Below, in pieces: positions 47,548-57,351 of a stretch of DNA of 64,000 nucleotides. Source of the DNA: an uncultured Polaribacter sp. (GTDB taxonomy: Bacteria > Bacteroidota > Bacteroidia > Flavobacteriales > Flavobacteriaceae); contig CALSRX010000004.1 in assembly GCA_943788865.1 (NCBI GenBank), forward strand, positions 310,001-374,000, in the 5' to 3' direction. Numbering within the stretch: position 1 is the stretch's first letter; each line of letters starts with the position of its first letter. The notes under the pieces were generated by a model. The model did no database searches and had not been told where the DNA came from. It saw nothing but the letters and a program-made list of their open reading frames with translations. A program made the position numbers and the translations under genes.

Positions 47548-48937
47548 ATGTCTCATTACGAAGCACCCATAAGGGAACCATTAGTATTAGGTGATAAAAG
47601 TTACCACGATATTACTGAAGATATTGCTAGACCTATCGAAGGGAAAGCAAATAAAAATTGGTACATAGCATTTTATATTTCTTTAGCAGCAATGTTATGG
47701 GGATTTGGATGTATTTTCTACACAGTTGGAACTGGAATTGGAGTTTGGGGATTGAACAAGAACATTGGATGGGCTTGGGATATTACAAACTTTGTATGGT
47801 GGGTAGGTATTGGTCACGCCGGTACATTAATCTCAGCAGTACTATTATTATTCCGTCAAAAATGGAGAATGGCTATTAACCGTTCTGCAGAAGCAATGAC
47901 AATCTTTGCGGTTTTTCAAGCAGGATTGTTTCCAATTATACACATGGGACGTCCTTGGAATGGATATTGGGTATTACCAATTCCAAACCAATTTGGATCA
48001 TTATGGGTAAACTTTAACTCACCATTACTTTGGGATGTATTTGCAATTTCTACTTATTTATCTGTATCCTTAGTTTTCTGGTGGACAGGTTTATTACCAG
48101 ATTTTGCAATGATTAGAGATAGAGCAGTAAAACCTTTTCAAAAGAAAATTTATGCATTATTATCTTTTGGATGGTCTGGAAGAGCAAAAGATTGGCAACG
48201 TTTTGAAGAAGTATCTTTGGTCTTGGCAGGTTTAGCAACTCCATTAGTACTTTCTGTACATACAATTGTATCTATGGACTTTGCAACATCAATCAACCCA
48301 GGATGGCACTCAACAATTTTCCCTCCATATTTTGTAGCAGGAGCAATCTTTTCTGGATTTGCAATGGTACAAACCTTATTGGGGGTTATGCGTAAAGTAA
48401 CAAACTTAGAAAATTACATTACTCGTTTACATATTGAGTACTATGAACATTGTAATTATCTTAACAGGTGGAATTGTTGCCGTTGCATACGGATCAGAAT
48501 TTTTTATTGCATGGTATACGGGTTCTCCTTATGAAATTATACCTATTTTCAGTTGGAGCAGCAACAGGACCTTATGCGTGGGCATTTTGGTCGTTGATTA
48601 CTTTAACATCTTATTCCACAATTTTGTGGTTTAAAAAATTAGAAGAAGTTTTATGTTGGTCTTTCTTATTTCTATTGCAATTAACATCGGAATGTGGTTT
48701 GAGCGTTTTGATATTATTGCTATAGTATTAAGTAAAGGGCATTTACCATCTACTGGTGGCAGTTTTGAACCAACATTTGTTGATATAGGTATCTTTATTG
48801 GAACCATCGGATTCTTCTTTGTATTGTTCTTATTGTATGCAAGAACATTCCCTGTAATTGCACAAGCAGAGGTAAAAACAATCTTGAAATCTTCAGGAGA
48901 GAATTATAAAAAATTAAGAGACGGAAATCATGAGTAA
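47548..48937 (+). pseudogene. actC: Alternative complex III subunit C (NrfD-like), frameshifted
   Basis: ActC is the polytopic quinol-binding subunit of the NrfD/PsrC family. The first 297 residues read cleanly (IGHAGTLISAVLLLFRQKWRMAINRSAEAMT and following TM helices). At about 48439 one extra base shifts the frame. Further indels near 48533-48552 and 48636-48652 move it again, with conserved sequence in every segment (ATGPYAWAFWS, then NIGMWFERFDII). The total span corresponds to about 463 residues, the normal length. The stop overlaps the actD ATG by 8 bases. Errors in the read data are the most likely cause. Confidence 0.88.
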
Positions 48938-49454
48938 TAAAGTTATACACGCATTTTATAATGATGATGAAGTTGTTCTTGATGCTGTTAAGAAAGTAAA
49001 AGCAGCACATCATCATATCGAAGAAGTATTTTGTCCATTTCCTGTTCACGGATTAGACAAAGCAATGGGATTAGCTCCAACACGTATTGCTATTACATCA
49101 TTTATGTATGGAGTTTTAGGACTTGGTATTGCTATTTGGATGACAAATTACATGATGATTCAAGATTGGCCTCAAGATATTGGTGGTAAACCAACTTTTA
49201 CTTGGTGGTAAATATGCCAGCATTTGTGCCAATTTTATTTGAGTTAACAGTTTTCTTTGCTGCCCATTTAATGGTAATTACTTTTTATATGAGAAGTAGA
49301 ATTTGGCCATTCAAAAAGGCAGAAAACCCAGATCCAAGAACTACGGATGATCATTTTTTAATGGAAATTCCTGTTCACGATAATGAAGAAGAATTGACAA
49401 CTTTGTTAAAAGAAACAGGAGCTGTAGAAATTAACGTATGTAGAAAAGCACTAA
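48930..49454 (+). pseudogene. actD: Alternative complex III subunit D (DUF3341), frameshifted
   Basis: ActD is a small membrane subunit with two TM helices. The first frame covers residues 1-93, including the TM segment around LGLGIAIWMTNYMM. A missing G near 49205 moves to the second frame (VVNMPAFVPILFELTVFF, the other TM region). An extra T near 49438 then restores a short ending (EINVVEKH) with stop at 49452-49454. The two indels cancel, giving 174 residues, a typical ActD length. Confidence 0.85.
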
Positions 49455-49464
49455 TCATAAAGAA

Positions 49465-49997
49465 ATGAAAATATTTAAAATATAATTGTTCGCTTTAATT
49501 GTCTTGTAACATTGTTTCTTGTGCAGAACAAAGCGACAGCAGTACAGTATATGCCAGATATGTATGTAGCTGTTCCTTATGAAGCAAACGGTGAATGGAT
49601 TAAAGGAATCCAAGCTTCTGAACTTAAAACCAGTTGCAGGAACTATTGCAAGGGGGCAAGTTCCTTATGAGTATCCAAATACCAATGAGGATATGATAGC
49701 GCATAAAAGAGTTAAAATCTCCATTAGCTAAGACTGAAGAAACTTAGACAACGGAAAAAAAATGTATGGTATTTACTGTGCAACTTGTCATGGAACAAAA
49801 GGAGATGGTAATGGTGTGTTAGCTCAAAGAGAAAAATTTGAAGGAGTGCCAAAGTATAAAGATCAGAGATATTACAGAAGGAAGTATTTATCATGTTATT
49901 ATGCACGGTAGAAATTATGGGATCTCATGCATCTCAATTGACAACATAAAGAGCGTTGGCAAGTAGTTCAATATGTGAACAATTAAGAACGATTTAA
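49465..49997 (+). pseudogene. actE: Alternative complex III subunit E, monoheme cytochrome c, frameshifted
   Basis: No single frame is open, but conserved pieces are readable in all three: VQYMPDMYVAVPYEANGEW, then ARGQVPYEYPNTNE, then GIYCATCHGTKGDGNG with one CxxCH heme site, and finally HGRNYGSHASQL and the end WQVVQYVEQLRTI. The order and length (about 180 residues) fit ActE, a membrane-anchored cytochrome c lipoprotein. At least seven indels are needed to rejoin it, the densest damage in the window. Confidence 0.8.
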
Positions 49998-50025
49998 ATA
50001 AGTTTTAAAAGAAGAATTAAAAGAT

Positions 50026-51479
50026 ATGTATCAATTCTCAGGTAAATTAAAAACATTCTCAATTGCTTTAATGATTATTGGAGCTTTGGGTGTTGGATAT
50101 AGCTTTTTAGCTGCACCAAAAACGGTTGAATGAGGCTAAAGAAATTTTGGCGAGCCAACATGATAGTCATGGAGCTACTGCCTGCAACTCATGCTCCTGT
50201 CAACACTGATGCTCATGCAACTAAAAGATTCGCATAAAGAAACAACGCATAATGAACTATCGACTGATGGACATGCCTCTGCAGATACTTCTTCAGATGA
50301 TGAACATGCAGAACACGCATTGCACGCTTTGCAAAACAAGCCTTGGGCTGCGGCTTATGTTGCTTTGTTTTTCTTTTTAGGTATCTCTTTATTGGTGTTG
50401 GCTTTTTTACGCAATTCAAAGAGTAGCACAAGCAGGTTGGTCTATTGTACTTTTTAGAGTGATGGAAGCCATTTCAGCTATATTTAGTTCCTGCGAGTAT
50501 TTTAATGTTTGTTGTTCATTATGACATCTGCAGGTCATTTAAATCACTTGTTTGTTTGGATGGCAGATGGAAGGCGTATTTGATCCTGCTAGTCCAAATT
50601 ACGATGCTATTGTTGATGGTAAGATCATGGTGGTTAAACATGTACCAGAGTTGGACTATCAGATCTGTTGTGTACTTAGTAGGGTGGAACGTATATCGTT
50701 ATCTTGTTACGAGAAAATGGTCTATTGCAGAGAGGATACTGCAAATGACGGTAATAAAACCTATACAAGCGTAATTACCACGCTTCCGTTAGTCTTTTTA
50801 GTTTTCTTTATGATTTCTGAATCGATGATGTCCTTGGGATTGGATTATGGGATTAGACCCACACTGGTTCTCAACTTTATTTGGTTGGTATGTTTTGGCT
50901 ACTTTGTTAGTAAGTGCTTTAACAGTTATCGCATTTGTAACCATTTATTTAAGATCAAAAGGTCATTTACCATTTGTAAATGACAGTCATATTCACGATT
51001 TAGCAAAATACATGTTCGGATTTTCAGTATTCTGGACCTATTTATGGTTTGCACAATTTATGTTAATCTGGTATGCAGACATGTCAGAAGAAACAGTATA
51101 TTTTATTGCTAGATTTAACGAATATAAATTGCCATTTTTAGGGATGGTTGTGATGAACTTTGTGTTCCCAATATTGTTATTAATTAATAGCGACTTTAAG
51201 AGCAGACCTTGGTTTGTTGTGATTGGAGGATTGGTTATTTTAGCTGGGCATTATATAGATGTTTTTGTAATGATTATGCCTGCTACAGTTGGAGATCAAT
51301 GGTTTTTTGGAATACCAGAAATTAGTGCACTAGCATTTTTTATTGGACTGTTTATATTTGTTACTTTCCGTGCATTTGCAAATGCGGCACCTTTAGCAAA
51401 AGGAAACCCATTTTTGCAAGAAAGTGAACATTATCATTATTACAATATCGAACACGAAGGAGAAGAAAATCATCATTAA
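50026..51479 (+). pseudogene. actF: Alternative complex III subunit F (NrfD-like), frameshifted
   Basis: ActF is a second NrfD-type integral membrane subunit. The 5' half is broken by many indels (about 50129-50850), but pieces are clear: the leader TM from YQFSGKLKTFSIALMIIG, a histidine-rich loop (HASADTSSDDEHAEHALHAL), and KPWAAAYVALFFFLGISLLVLAF. From 50847 a 210-residue frame is intact through DPHWFSTLFGWYV and five TM helices to the stop at 51479. Total length of about 480 residues suits ActF with the Bacteroidota His-rich loop. It is followed 26 bases later by coxB. Confidence 0.85.
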
Positions 51480-51505
51480 TAACTAAATAATTAAGACAAA
51501 ATAAT

Positions 51506-52513
51506 ATGCTAGCTTTATTTTATATTTTTATAGCTGTTGTAATAGGTGTAAGCTTTTGGCAAATCACTAGAATTTTAAATTTCAGAACAGTAATTGCTAC
51601 AGACAAAGATAATGACGTTCAAGGAAAATTGTTCCTTGGTTTCTTAGCGTTCTTATATGCAATGATGATTTATTGCTTAATTTTTATGAATGTATTGATG
51701 TTGCCAGAATCTGCTTCTATAGAAGGAGAGCATGATGACAGACTTTTTAACATTACATTTATTTTAATTGGAGTTGTTCAGTTTTTAATGCAGTTTTTAT
51801 TGTTTTACTTTTCGTTTAAATACAGAGGGAAAAAAGAAAACAAAGCGTTATTTTATGCAGACAGTCATAAGCTAGAAGCAATCTGGACCATCACACCTGC
51901 AGTAGTCTTGGTAGTTTTAATTGGTTACGGATTATGGCAATGGAATAATATTATGGATTTATCTGATGCAGAAAATCCGTTAATTATAGAAGTCTACTCA
52001 AAACAGTTTCAATGGGAAGCGCGTTATGCAGGAGATGATAATGCATTAGGTAGAGGAAACGTAAATTACATCAAAGGAATCAATACAATGGGTGTTGATA
52101 TGACAGATGTGAATGCGCAAGATGACAAACAAGTTACAGAAATTCATTTACCAAAAGGACGTAAGGTAATTTTTAAATTCCGTTCTCAAGATGTATTACA
52201 CTCAGCGTATATGCCTCACTTTAGAGCGCAAATGAACTGTGTTCCTGGAATGGTTACTGAGTTTGGGTTTACTCCAAAATTTACTACAGAAGAAATGAGA
52301 GTTCAATCTGAAGTAGTAGAAAAAACAGCAGTAATTAATAAAATTCGTAAAGAAAAAGGTGAAGATCCATATGTATTTGATTTCATATTATTATGTAATA
52401 AAATTTGTGGAGCATCACATTACGGTATGCAAATGAAAATAGTTGTTGAAGAAGAAGAAGCTTTTAATAAGTGGATTAGCCAACAACCAACATTAGCAGA
52501 AGTTATTAAATAA
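51506..52513 (+). CDS. coxB: Cytochrome c oxidase subunit II
   Basis: This 335-residue subunit carries the CuA centre that receives electrons from cytochrome c. TM helices lie at about 1-20, 48-68, 85-105 and 130-150, followed by the cupredoxin domain. CuA ligands are present: the histidine in DVLHSAYMPHF near residue 231 and the CNKICGASHYGMQM loop near residues 298-311 (two Cys, His, Met). No C-terminal cytochrome c domain is fused, so electrons probably come from ActA/ActE. The long linker around residues 270-290 is a flavobacterial feature. Confidence 0.95.
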   Translation: MLALFYIFIAVVIGVSFWQITRILNFRTVIATDKDNDVQGKLFLGFLAFLYAMMIYCLIFMNVLMLPESASIEGEHDDRLFNITFILIGVVQFLMQFLLFYFSFKYRGKKENKALFYADSHKLEAIWTITPAVVLVVLIGYGLWQWNNIMDLSDAENPLIIEVYSKQFQWEARYAGDDNALGRGNVNYIKGINTMGVDMTDVNAQDDKQVTEIHLPKGRKVIFKFRSQDVLHSAYMPHFRAQMNCVPGMVTEFGFTPKFTTEEMRVQSEVVEKTAVINKIRKEKGEDPYVFDFILLCNKICGASHYGMQMKIVVEEEEAFNKWISQQPTLAEVIK

Positions 52514-52544
52514 GATATTTTAAGTAGATAATAAAAAATAAGAT

Positions 52545-54314
52545 ATGTCAGAGCATCATCATAAAGAAACATTTGTAACTAAATATATTTTTAGTCAAGA
52601 TCACAAAATGATTTCTAAGCAGTTTTTAATAACTGGTATTTTTATGGGAGTTATTGGAGTGTTTATGTCAATGTTATTTCGTTTGCAAATTGCGTGGCCA
52701 GAAAAATCATTTACCATTATTGAAGCGTTCTTAGGACCTCATCAAAACGATGGAATTATGAACCCAGATATGTATCTAGCTCTAGTTACAATTCATGGAA
52801 CAATCATGGTTTTCTTTGTACTTACAGCAGGTTTAAGTGGAACGTTCTCTAACTTATTAATTCCTTTACAAATCGGAGCAAGAGATATGGCATCAGGTTT
52901 CTTAAACATGATTTCATATTGGTTGTTCTTTATTTCTAGTATTGTAATGGTAGTATCTTTATTTGTTGAAGCTGGACCAGCTTCTGCAGGGTGGACCATT
53001 TATCCTCCATTAAGTGCTTTACCACAAGCAATTCCTGGATCTGGTTTAGGAATGACTTTATGGTTGGTTTCAATGGCTATATTTATCGCGTCTTCTTTAA
53101 TAGGGTCGTTAAATTATATTGTTACCATATTTAACTTAAGAACAAAAGGAATGAAAATGACAAGAATGCCATTAACAATGTGGGCGTTCTTTATTACAGC
53201 AATTATTGGTGTAGTTTCATTCCCGGTATTATTATCTGCAGCATTATTATTAATTTTTGATAGAAGTTTTGGAACATCATTCTTTTTATCTGATATTTTT
53301 ATAAGCGGAGAAGTATTACATTATCAAGGAGGATCACCAGTATTGTTTGAGCATTTATTTTGGTTCTTAGGACATCCAGAAGTATATATTGTATTGCTTC
53401 CAGCCTTAGGAATTACATCAGAAATTATCGCAACAAATTCACGTAAACCTATTTTTGGCTATCGAGCAATGATTGGTTCTATTATGGCAATTGCCTTTTT
53501 ATCTACCATCGTTTGGGGTCACCACATGTTTATTTCAGGAATGAATCCTTTCTTAGGATCTGTATTTACATTTACAACCTTATTAATTGCAATTCCATCA
53601 GCCGTAAAAGCATTTAACTATGTCACTACATTGTGGAAAGGAAATCTACAAATGAACCCTGCAATGTTATTCTCTATCGGGTTAGTTTCAACATTCGTTA
53701 CCGGAGGTTTAACTGGATTGGTTTTAGGAGATTCTGCTTTAGATATTAATGTTCACGATACATATTTTGTAGTAGCACACTTCCATTTAGTTATGGGTGT
53801 TTCTGCAATCTTAGGAATGTTAGCAGGTATTTATCACTGGTTCCCTAAAATGTATGGTAAAATGATGAATAAAACATTAGGTTATTGGCATTTTTGGTTG
53901 ACATTAATTTCTGCTTACGGAGTATTTTTCCCAATGCACTTTATTGGATTAGCAGGTTTACCAAGAAGATATTATACAAACACAAATTTCCCAATGTTTG
54001 ATGATGTTGCAGATGTGAATGTTGTTATAACATTGTTTGCAATCTTAGGAGGTGTAGCACAGTTGTTATTTTTGGCAAACTTCTTTATCTCTATTTACAG
54101 AGGTAAACAAGCAGAACAAAATCCTTGGAGATCTAACACATTAGAATGGACAACACCAGTTGAACATATTCATGGTAACTGGCCTGGTAAAATTCCAGAA
54201 GTACATCGTTGGGCTTATGATTATAGTAAAGTTGATGACAATGGAGACTATATACATGGAGAAGACTTTGTTTTACAAACAGTGCCTTTAAAAGACGGAG
54301 AAGATCCTTCTTAA
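52545..54314 (+). CDS. coxA: Cytochrome c oxidase subunit I
   Basis: This 589-residue heme-copper oxidase core reduces oxygen to water and pumps protons. It has about 12 TM helices. The low-spin heme histidine lies in TIHGTIMVFF, the CuB histidine with cross-linked tyrosine in LGHPEVYIVLLP, and the two further CuB histidines in VWGHHMF. The histidines ligating the hemes at the end are in YFVVAHFHLVMG. The GHPEVY motif marks an A-type oxidase. It ends the act-cox operon at a clear terminator. Subunits III and IV are not present here. Confidence 0.96.
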   Translation: MSEHHHKETFVTKYIFSQDHKMISKQFLITGIFMGVIGVFMSMLFRLQIAWPEKSFTIIEAFLGPHQNDGIMNPDMYLALVTIHGTIMVFFVLTAGLSGTFSNLLIPLQIGARDMASGFLNMISYWLFFISSIVMVVSLFVEAGPASAGWTIYPPLSALPQAIPGSGLGMTLWLVSMAIFIASSLIGSLNYIVTIFNLRTKGMKMTRMPLTMWAFFITAIIGVVSFPVLLSAALLLIFDRSFGTSFFLSDIFISGEVLHYQGGSPVLFEHLFWFLGHPEVYIVLLPALGITSEIIATNSRKPIFGYRAMIGSIMAIAFLSTIVWGHHMFISGMNPFLGSVFTFTTLLIAIPSAVKAFNYVTTLWKGNLQMNPAMLFSIGLVSTFVTGGLTGLVLGDSALDINVHDTYFVVAHFHLVMGVSAILGMLAGIYHWFPKMYGKMMNKTLGYWHFWLTLISAYGVFFPMHFIGLAGLPRRYYTNTNFPMFDDVADVNVVITLFAILGGVAQLLFLANFFISIYRGKQAEQNPWRSNTLEWTTPVEHIHGNWPGKIPEVHRWAYDYSKVDDNGDYIHGEDFVLQTVPLKDGEDPS

Positions 54315-54328
54315 AAAAAACATATAAA

Positions 54329-54361
54329 TAAAAAGCCTTTCCAATTTGGAAAGGCTTTTTT
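54329..54361 (+). terminator. Terminator of the act-cox operon
   Basis: A 12-bp stem (AAGCCTTTCCAA / TTGGAAAGGCTT) is flanked by A and T runs and lies 15 bases after the coxA stop. Confidence 0.9.
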
Positions 54362-54431
54362 GTATATTAGAGTTTTCATAAGCCATATTTAAACTGTAAC
54401 ATTTATTACCAAACGAAAATTTAAATTCAAT

Positions 54432-54439
54432 TATCTTTG
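54432..54439 (+). promoter_or_regulatory. -7 element of ruvB
   Basis: TATCTTTG matches TAnnTTTG and lies only 6 bases before the ruvB ATG, which implies a transcript with little or no leader. Confidence 0.45.
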
Positions 54440-54444
54440 CACCT

Positions 54445-55467
54445 ATGAATGAAAACTTAAACCCTGAAAACACAAACTTTTCGAATGAAGAATTGGATGT
54501 AGAAAAAAAACTACGCCCATTATCATTTGATGATTTCACAGGTCAGGATCAAGCAATTGAAAATCTAAAAATCTTTGTCGAAGCTGCAAATCAACGAGAT
54601 GAAGCTTTAGATCATACATTGTTTCATGGACCTCCAGGTTTAGGAAAAACTACCTTAGCGCATATTTTAGCGAACGAATTAAATGTCGGAATTAAAGTTA
54701 CTTCGGGACCTGTTTTAGACAAGCCAGGTGATTTAGCCGGATTGTTAACAAATCTTGAAGAAAGAGATGTATTGTTCATAGATGAAATTCATCGTTTAAG
54801 TCCGATTGTAGAAGAATATTTATATTCTGCAATGGAGGATTATAAAATTGATATCATGATTGAGTCTGGTCCAAATGCCAGAACAGTGCAAATCAATTTA
54901 GAACCGTTTACGTTGATAGGGGCAACAACCCGTTCGGGTTTGTTAACTTCACCAATGAGAGCTCGATTCGGAATCAGCAGTCGATTAAATTATTATAAAA
55001 AAGAACTATTAACAACCATCATTCAAAGAAGTGCACAAATCTTAAAAGTTCCAATTTCAATGGAGGCGGCAATAGAAATTGCAGGAAGAAGTAGAGGGAC
55101 ACCAAGAATTGCAAATGCATTACTAAGAAGAGTAAGAGATTTTGCACAAATTAAAGGTGATGGAAATATTACTATAGAAATTGCTCAGTATGCATTAAAA
55201 GCTTTAAAGGTTGATGCACATGGTTTGGATGAAATGGATACTAAAATACTAACAACGTTAATTGATAAATTCAAAGGAGGTCCGGTAGGAATTTCAACTT
55301 TAGCAACGGCTGTTGGAGAAAATGCAGAAACAATTGAAGAAGTGTACGAACCCTTTTTGATTCAAGAAGGCTTTATCATGAGAACACCAAGAGGAAGAGA
55401 AGTTACTGAAGCAGCATATAAACATTTAGGAAAACAAAAAGGATTTAATCAAGCAGAATTGTTTTAG
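54445..55467 (+). CDS. ruvB: Holliday junction branch migration ATPase RuvB
   Basis: This hexameric AAA+ motor drives branch migration with RuvA. It has 340 residues. The Walker A motif GPPGLGKTT (about 64-72), Walker B DEIHRL (about 113-118), sensor 1 GATTRSG, and the arginine finger region (SPMRARFG) are all intact, followed by the C-terminal winged helix. The gene appears to have its own promoter next to the ATG. Confidence 0.97.
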   Translation: MNENLNPENTNFSNEELDVEKKLRPLSFDDFTGQDQAIENLKIFVEAANQRDEALDHTLFHGPPGLGKTTLAHILANELNVGIKVTSGPVLDKPGDLAGLLTNLEERDVLFIDEIHRLSPIVEEYLYSAMEDYKIDIMIESGPNARTVQINLEPFTLIGATTRSGLLTSPMRARFGISSRLNYYKKELLTTIIQRSAQILKVPISMEAAIEIAGRSRGTPRIANALLRRVRDFAQIKGDGNITIEIAQYALKALKVDAHGLDEMDTKILTTLIDKFKGGPVGISTLATAVGENAETIEEVYEPFLIQEGFIMRTPRGREVTEAAYKHLGKQKGFNQAELF

Positions 55468-55473
55468 TTTTTA

Positions 55474-55501
55474 GAGACAAGAGACAAGAGACAAGAGACA
55501 A
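55474..55501. repeat. Four copies of the heptamer GAGACAA
   Basis: Four perfect direct copies of GAGACAA stand between ruvB and the SulP gene. The unit is a simple tandem repeat that is prone to slippage. Confidence 0.85.
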
Positions 55502-55608
55502 GATTTTGTTTTGATGATTAAAAAAGAAAAAAATAAATAAACGCAAGAGTTTGAAATTTATAGAAGAGTATCTATATTCTAGTTTCTCTTTTTTTGATTT
55601 GTAAAAAA

Positions 55609-57336
55609 ATGAAGATTAAAAAATTAATTCCAATATTAGAGTGGTTACCAAACTATACAACTTCCAGGTTTAAAGGAGATTTTATAGCGGGTATTACTGT
55701 GGGAATTATTTTAATTCCTCAAGGAATAGCCTATGCATTAATAGCAGGTTTACCGCCAATTTATGGTTTGTATTCTGCCTTAGTTCCACAAATTATGTAT
55801 GCTATTTTTGGCTCTTCAAGACAAGTCGCAATTGGTCCTGTTGCCATGGATTCATTAATTGTTGCTGCAGGAGTTTCTACCTTGGCATTAGTAGGTTCTG
55901 ATAGTTATATAGCCATTGCTATTTTGTTAGCGTTGGTTGTGGGTGCTATTCAATTTTTAATGGGTGTTTTTCGCTTAGGGTTTATCGTTAATTTTTTATC
56001 AAAACCAGTAATTACAGGGTTTACATCCGCAGCAGCGCTAATTATAGGATTTAATCAATTTAGAAATTTATTTGGAGTCGATTTTGTACGAAGCAATCAA
56101 ATACAAGATGTACTTAAAGATGTTTTTAATAATATATCCACATTAAATATACACACAACAATAGTAGGTTTTATTGCCATTAGTATTATTATTTCTCTTA
56201 GGAAAATAAATAAGAAAATTCCAAGTGCACTTATTGTTGTTATCTTGGGAATTCTTACCATTAAATACTTAGGGAAAAGTTTGTCTGATATTGCTATCAT
56301 CAAAGAAGTTCCATCAGGATTGCCTTCTTTTAGCATTCCAGAAATAGATTTTCAGCAGATAAGAGAATTGTTGCCAATTGCATTGACCTTAGTTTTAGTC
56401 GGATTTTTAGAAACAATTTCAATCGGAAAATCATTAGAATCAAAACAAGATGAATACAGAATTCGACCTAACCAAGAATTAATTGCATTGGGTTTAGGAA
56501 ATATGGCAGGATCTTTATTCAAAGCATATCCTACTACATCCAGCTTTTCAAGATCGGCAATTAATCAAGAATCAGGAGGAACTACTGGAATGGCAGCACT
56601 TGTTTCTGTTGGAATGGTTGTTTTAACCTTACTTTTTTTAACGCCTATTTTTTACTACTTGCCCAAAACAGTTTTAGCAGCAATTATTATCGTTGCCGTT
56701 TTTGGTTTGGTACGAGTTAAAGATGCAGTTCAATTATGGAACGCAAATAAATTAGACTTTTCTTTATTGCTAACAACTTTCTTAGCTACCTTATTTTTAG
56801 GAATTGAATATGGCATATTTGCAGGAGTTGGGATGTCGATAATCATCTTAATTTTTAGAACATCAAAACCATACATTGCTGTTTTAGGAGCTGTTCCAGA
56901 TTCAGATTTTTATAAGAATAGCGAACGATTTAAAAATGTAATTATAGAAGAAGATGTTTTAGTTATTCGATTTGACGCACAATTATTCTTTGCAAATGCA
57001 AGTTATTTTAGAGACAATCTAGACGATTTGGCAGAGAAAAAAGGTGAGGCATTAAAATTGATTGTTATCGATTCAGAAAGTATTAATAGAATAGATAGCA
57101 CTGGAGTTGAAATGCTAATAGAAAGAATAAACTACTTTAAGAAAAAAGGAATTACAGTCTATTTCGCTGGGGTTAAAGGACCCGTAAGAGATACATTATT
57201 TAGAGCAGGAATCTTAAATAGTATAGACATCAATCACTTTTTTATGAACATTTTTACAGCAGTAAAATATTATAAAACAGGAGATAGAGATCATCAAATA
57301 AAGTATGCTGAATACATTCATCATACCTATAAATAA
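55609..57336 (+). CDS. SulP family anion transporter with STAS domain
   Basis: The 575-residue SulP permease moves sulfate, bicarbonate or a related anion across the inner membrane. The membrane domain (about 20-410) has the conserved start FIAGITVGIILIPQGIAYALIAG and the KSLESKQDEYRIRPNQELIALGLGN segment. The C-terminal STAS domain (about 430-555) contains the IDSESINRIDSTGVEML motif. I chose the ATG at 55609, because the longer frame starts with TTG. The next gene, a CstB-like enzyme, begins 15 bases downstream, so the sulfur context favours transport of a sulfur anion over bicarbonate. Confidence 0.88.
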   Translation: MKIKKLIPILEWLPNYTTSRFKGDFIAGITVGIILIPQGIAYALIAGLPPIYGLYSALVPQIMYAIFGSSRQVAIGPVAMDSLIVAAGVSTLALVGSDSYIAIAILLALVVGAIQFLMGVFRLGFIVNFLSKPVITGFTSAAALIIGFNQFRNLFGVDFVRSNQIQDVLKDVFNNISTLNIHTTIVGFIAISIIISLRKINKKIPSALIVVILGILTIKYLGKSLSDIAIIKEVPSGLPSFSIPEIDFQQIRELLPIALTLVLVGFLETISIGKSLESKQDEYRIRPNQELIALGLGNMAGSLFKAYPTTSSFSRSAINQESGGTTGMAALVSVGMVVLTLLFLTPIFYYLPKTVLAAIIIVAVFGLVRVKDAVQLWNANKLDFSLLLTTFLATLFLGIEYGIFAGVGMSIIILIFRTSKPYIAVLGAVPDSDFYKNSERFKNVIIEEDVLVIRFDAQLFFANASYFRDNLDDLAEKKGEALKLIVIDSESINRIDSTGVEMLIERINYFKKKGITVYFAGVKGPVRDTLFRAGILNSIDINHFFMNIFTAVKYYKTGDRDHQIKYAEYIHHTYK

Positions 57337-57351
57337 AGAGTAGAATTAATT

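Noticed and set aside
50505..50983. Separate small membrane proteins in the actF region
   Set aside because: The short frames are pieces of ActF separated by one-base indels and line up in order with the expected protein.
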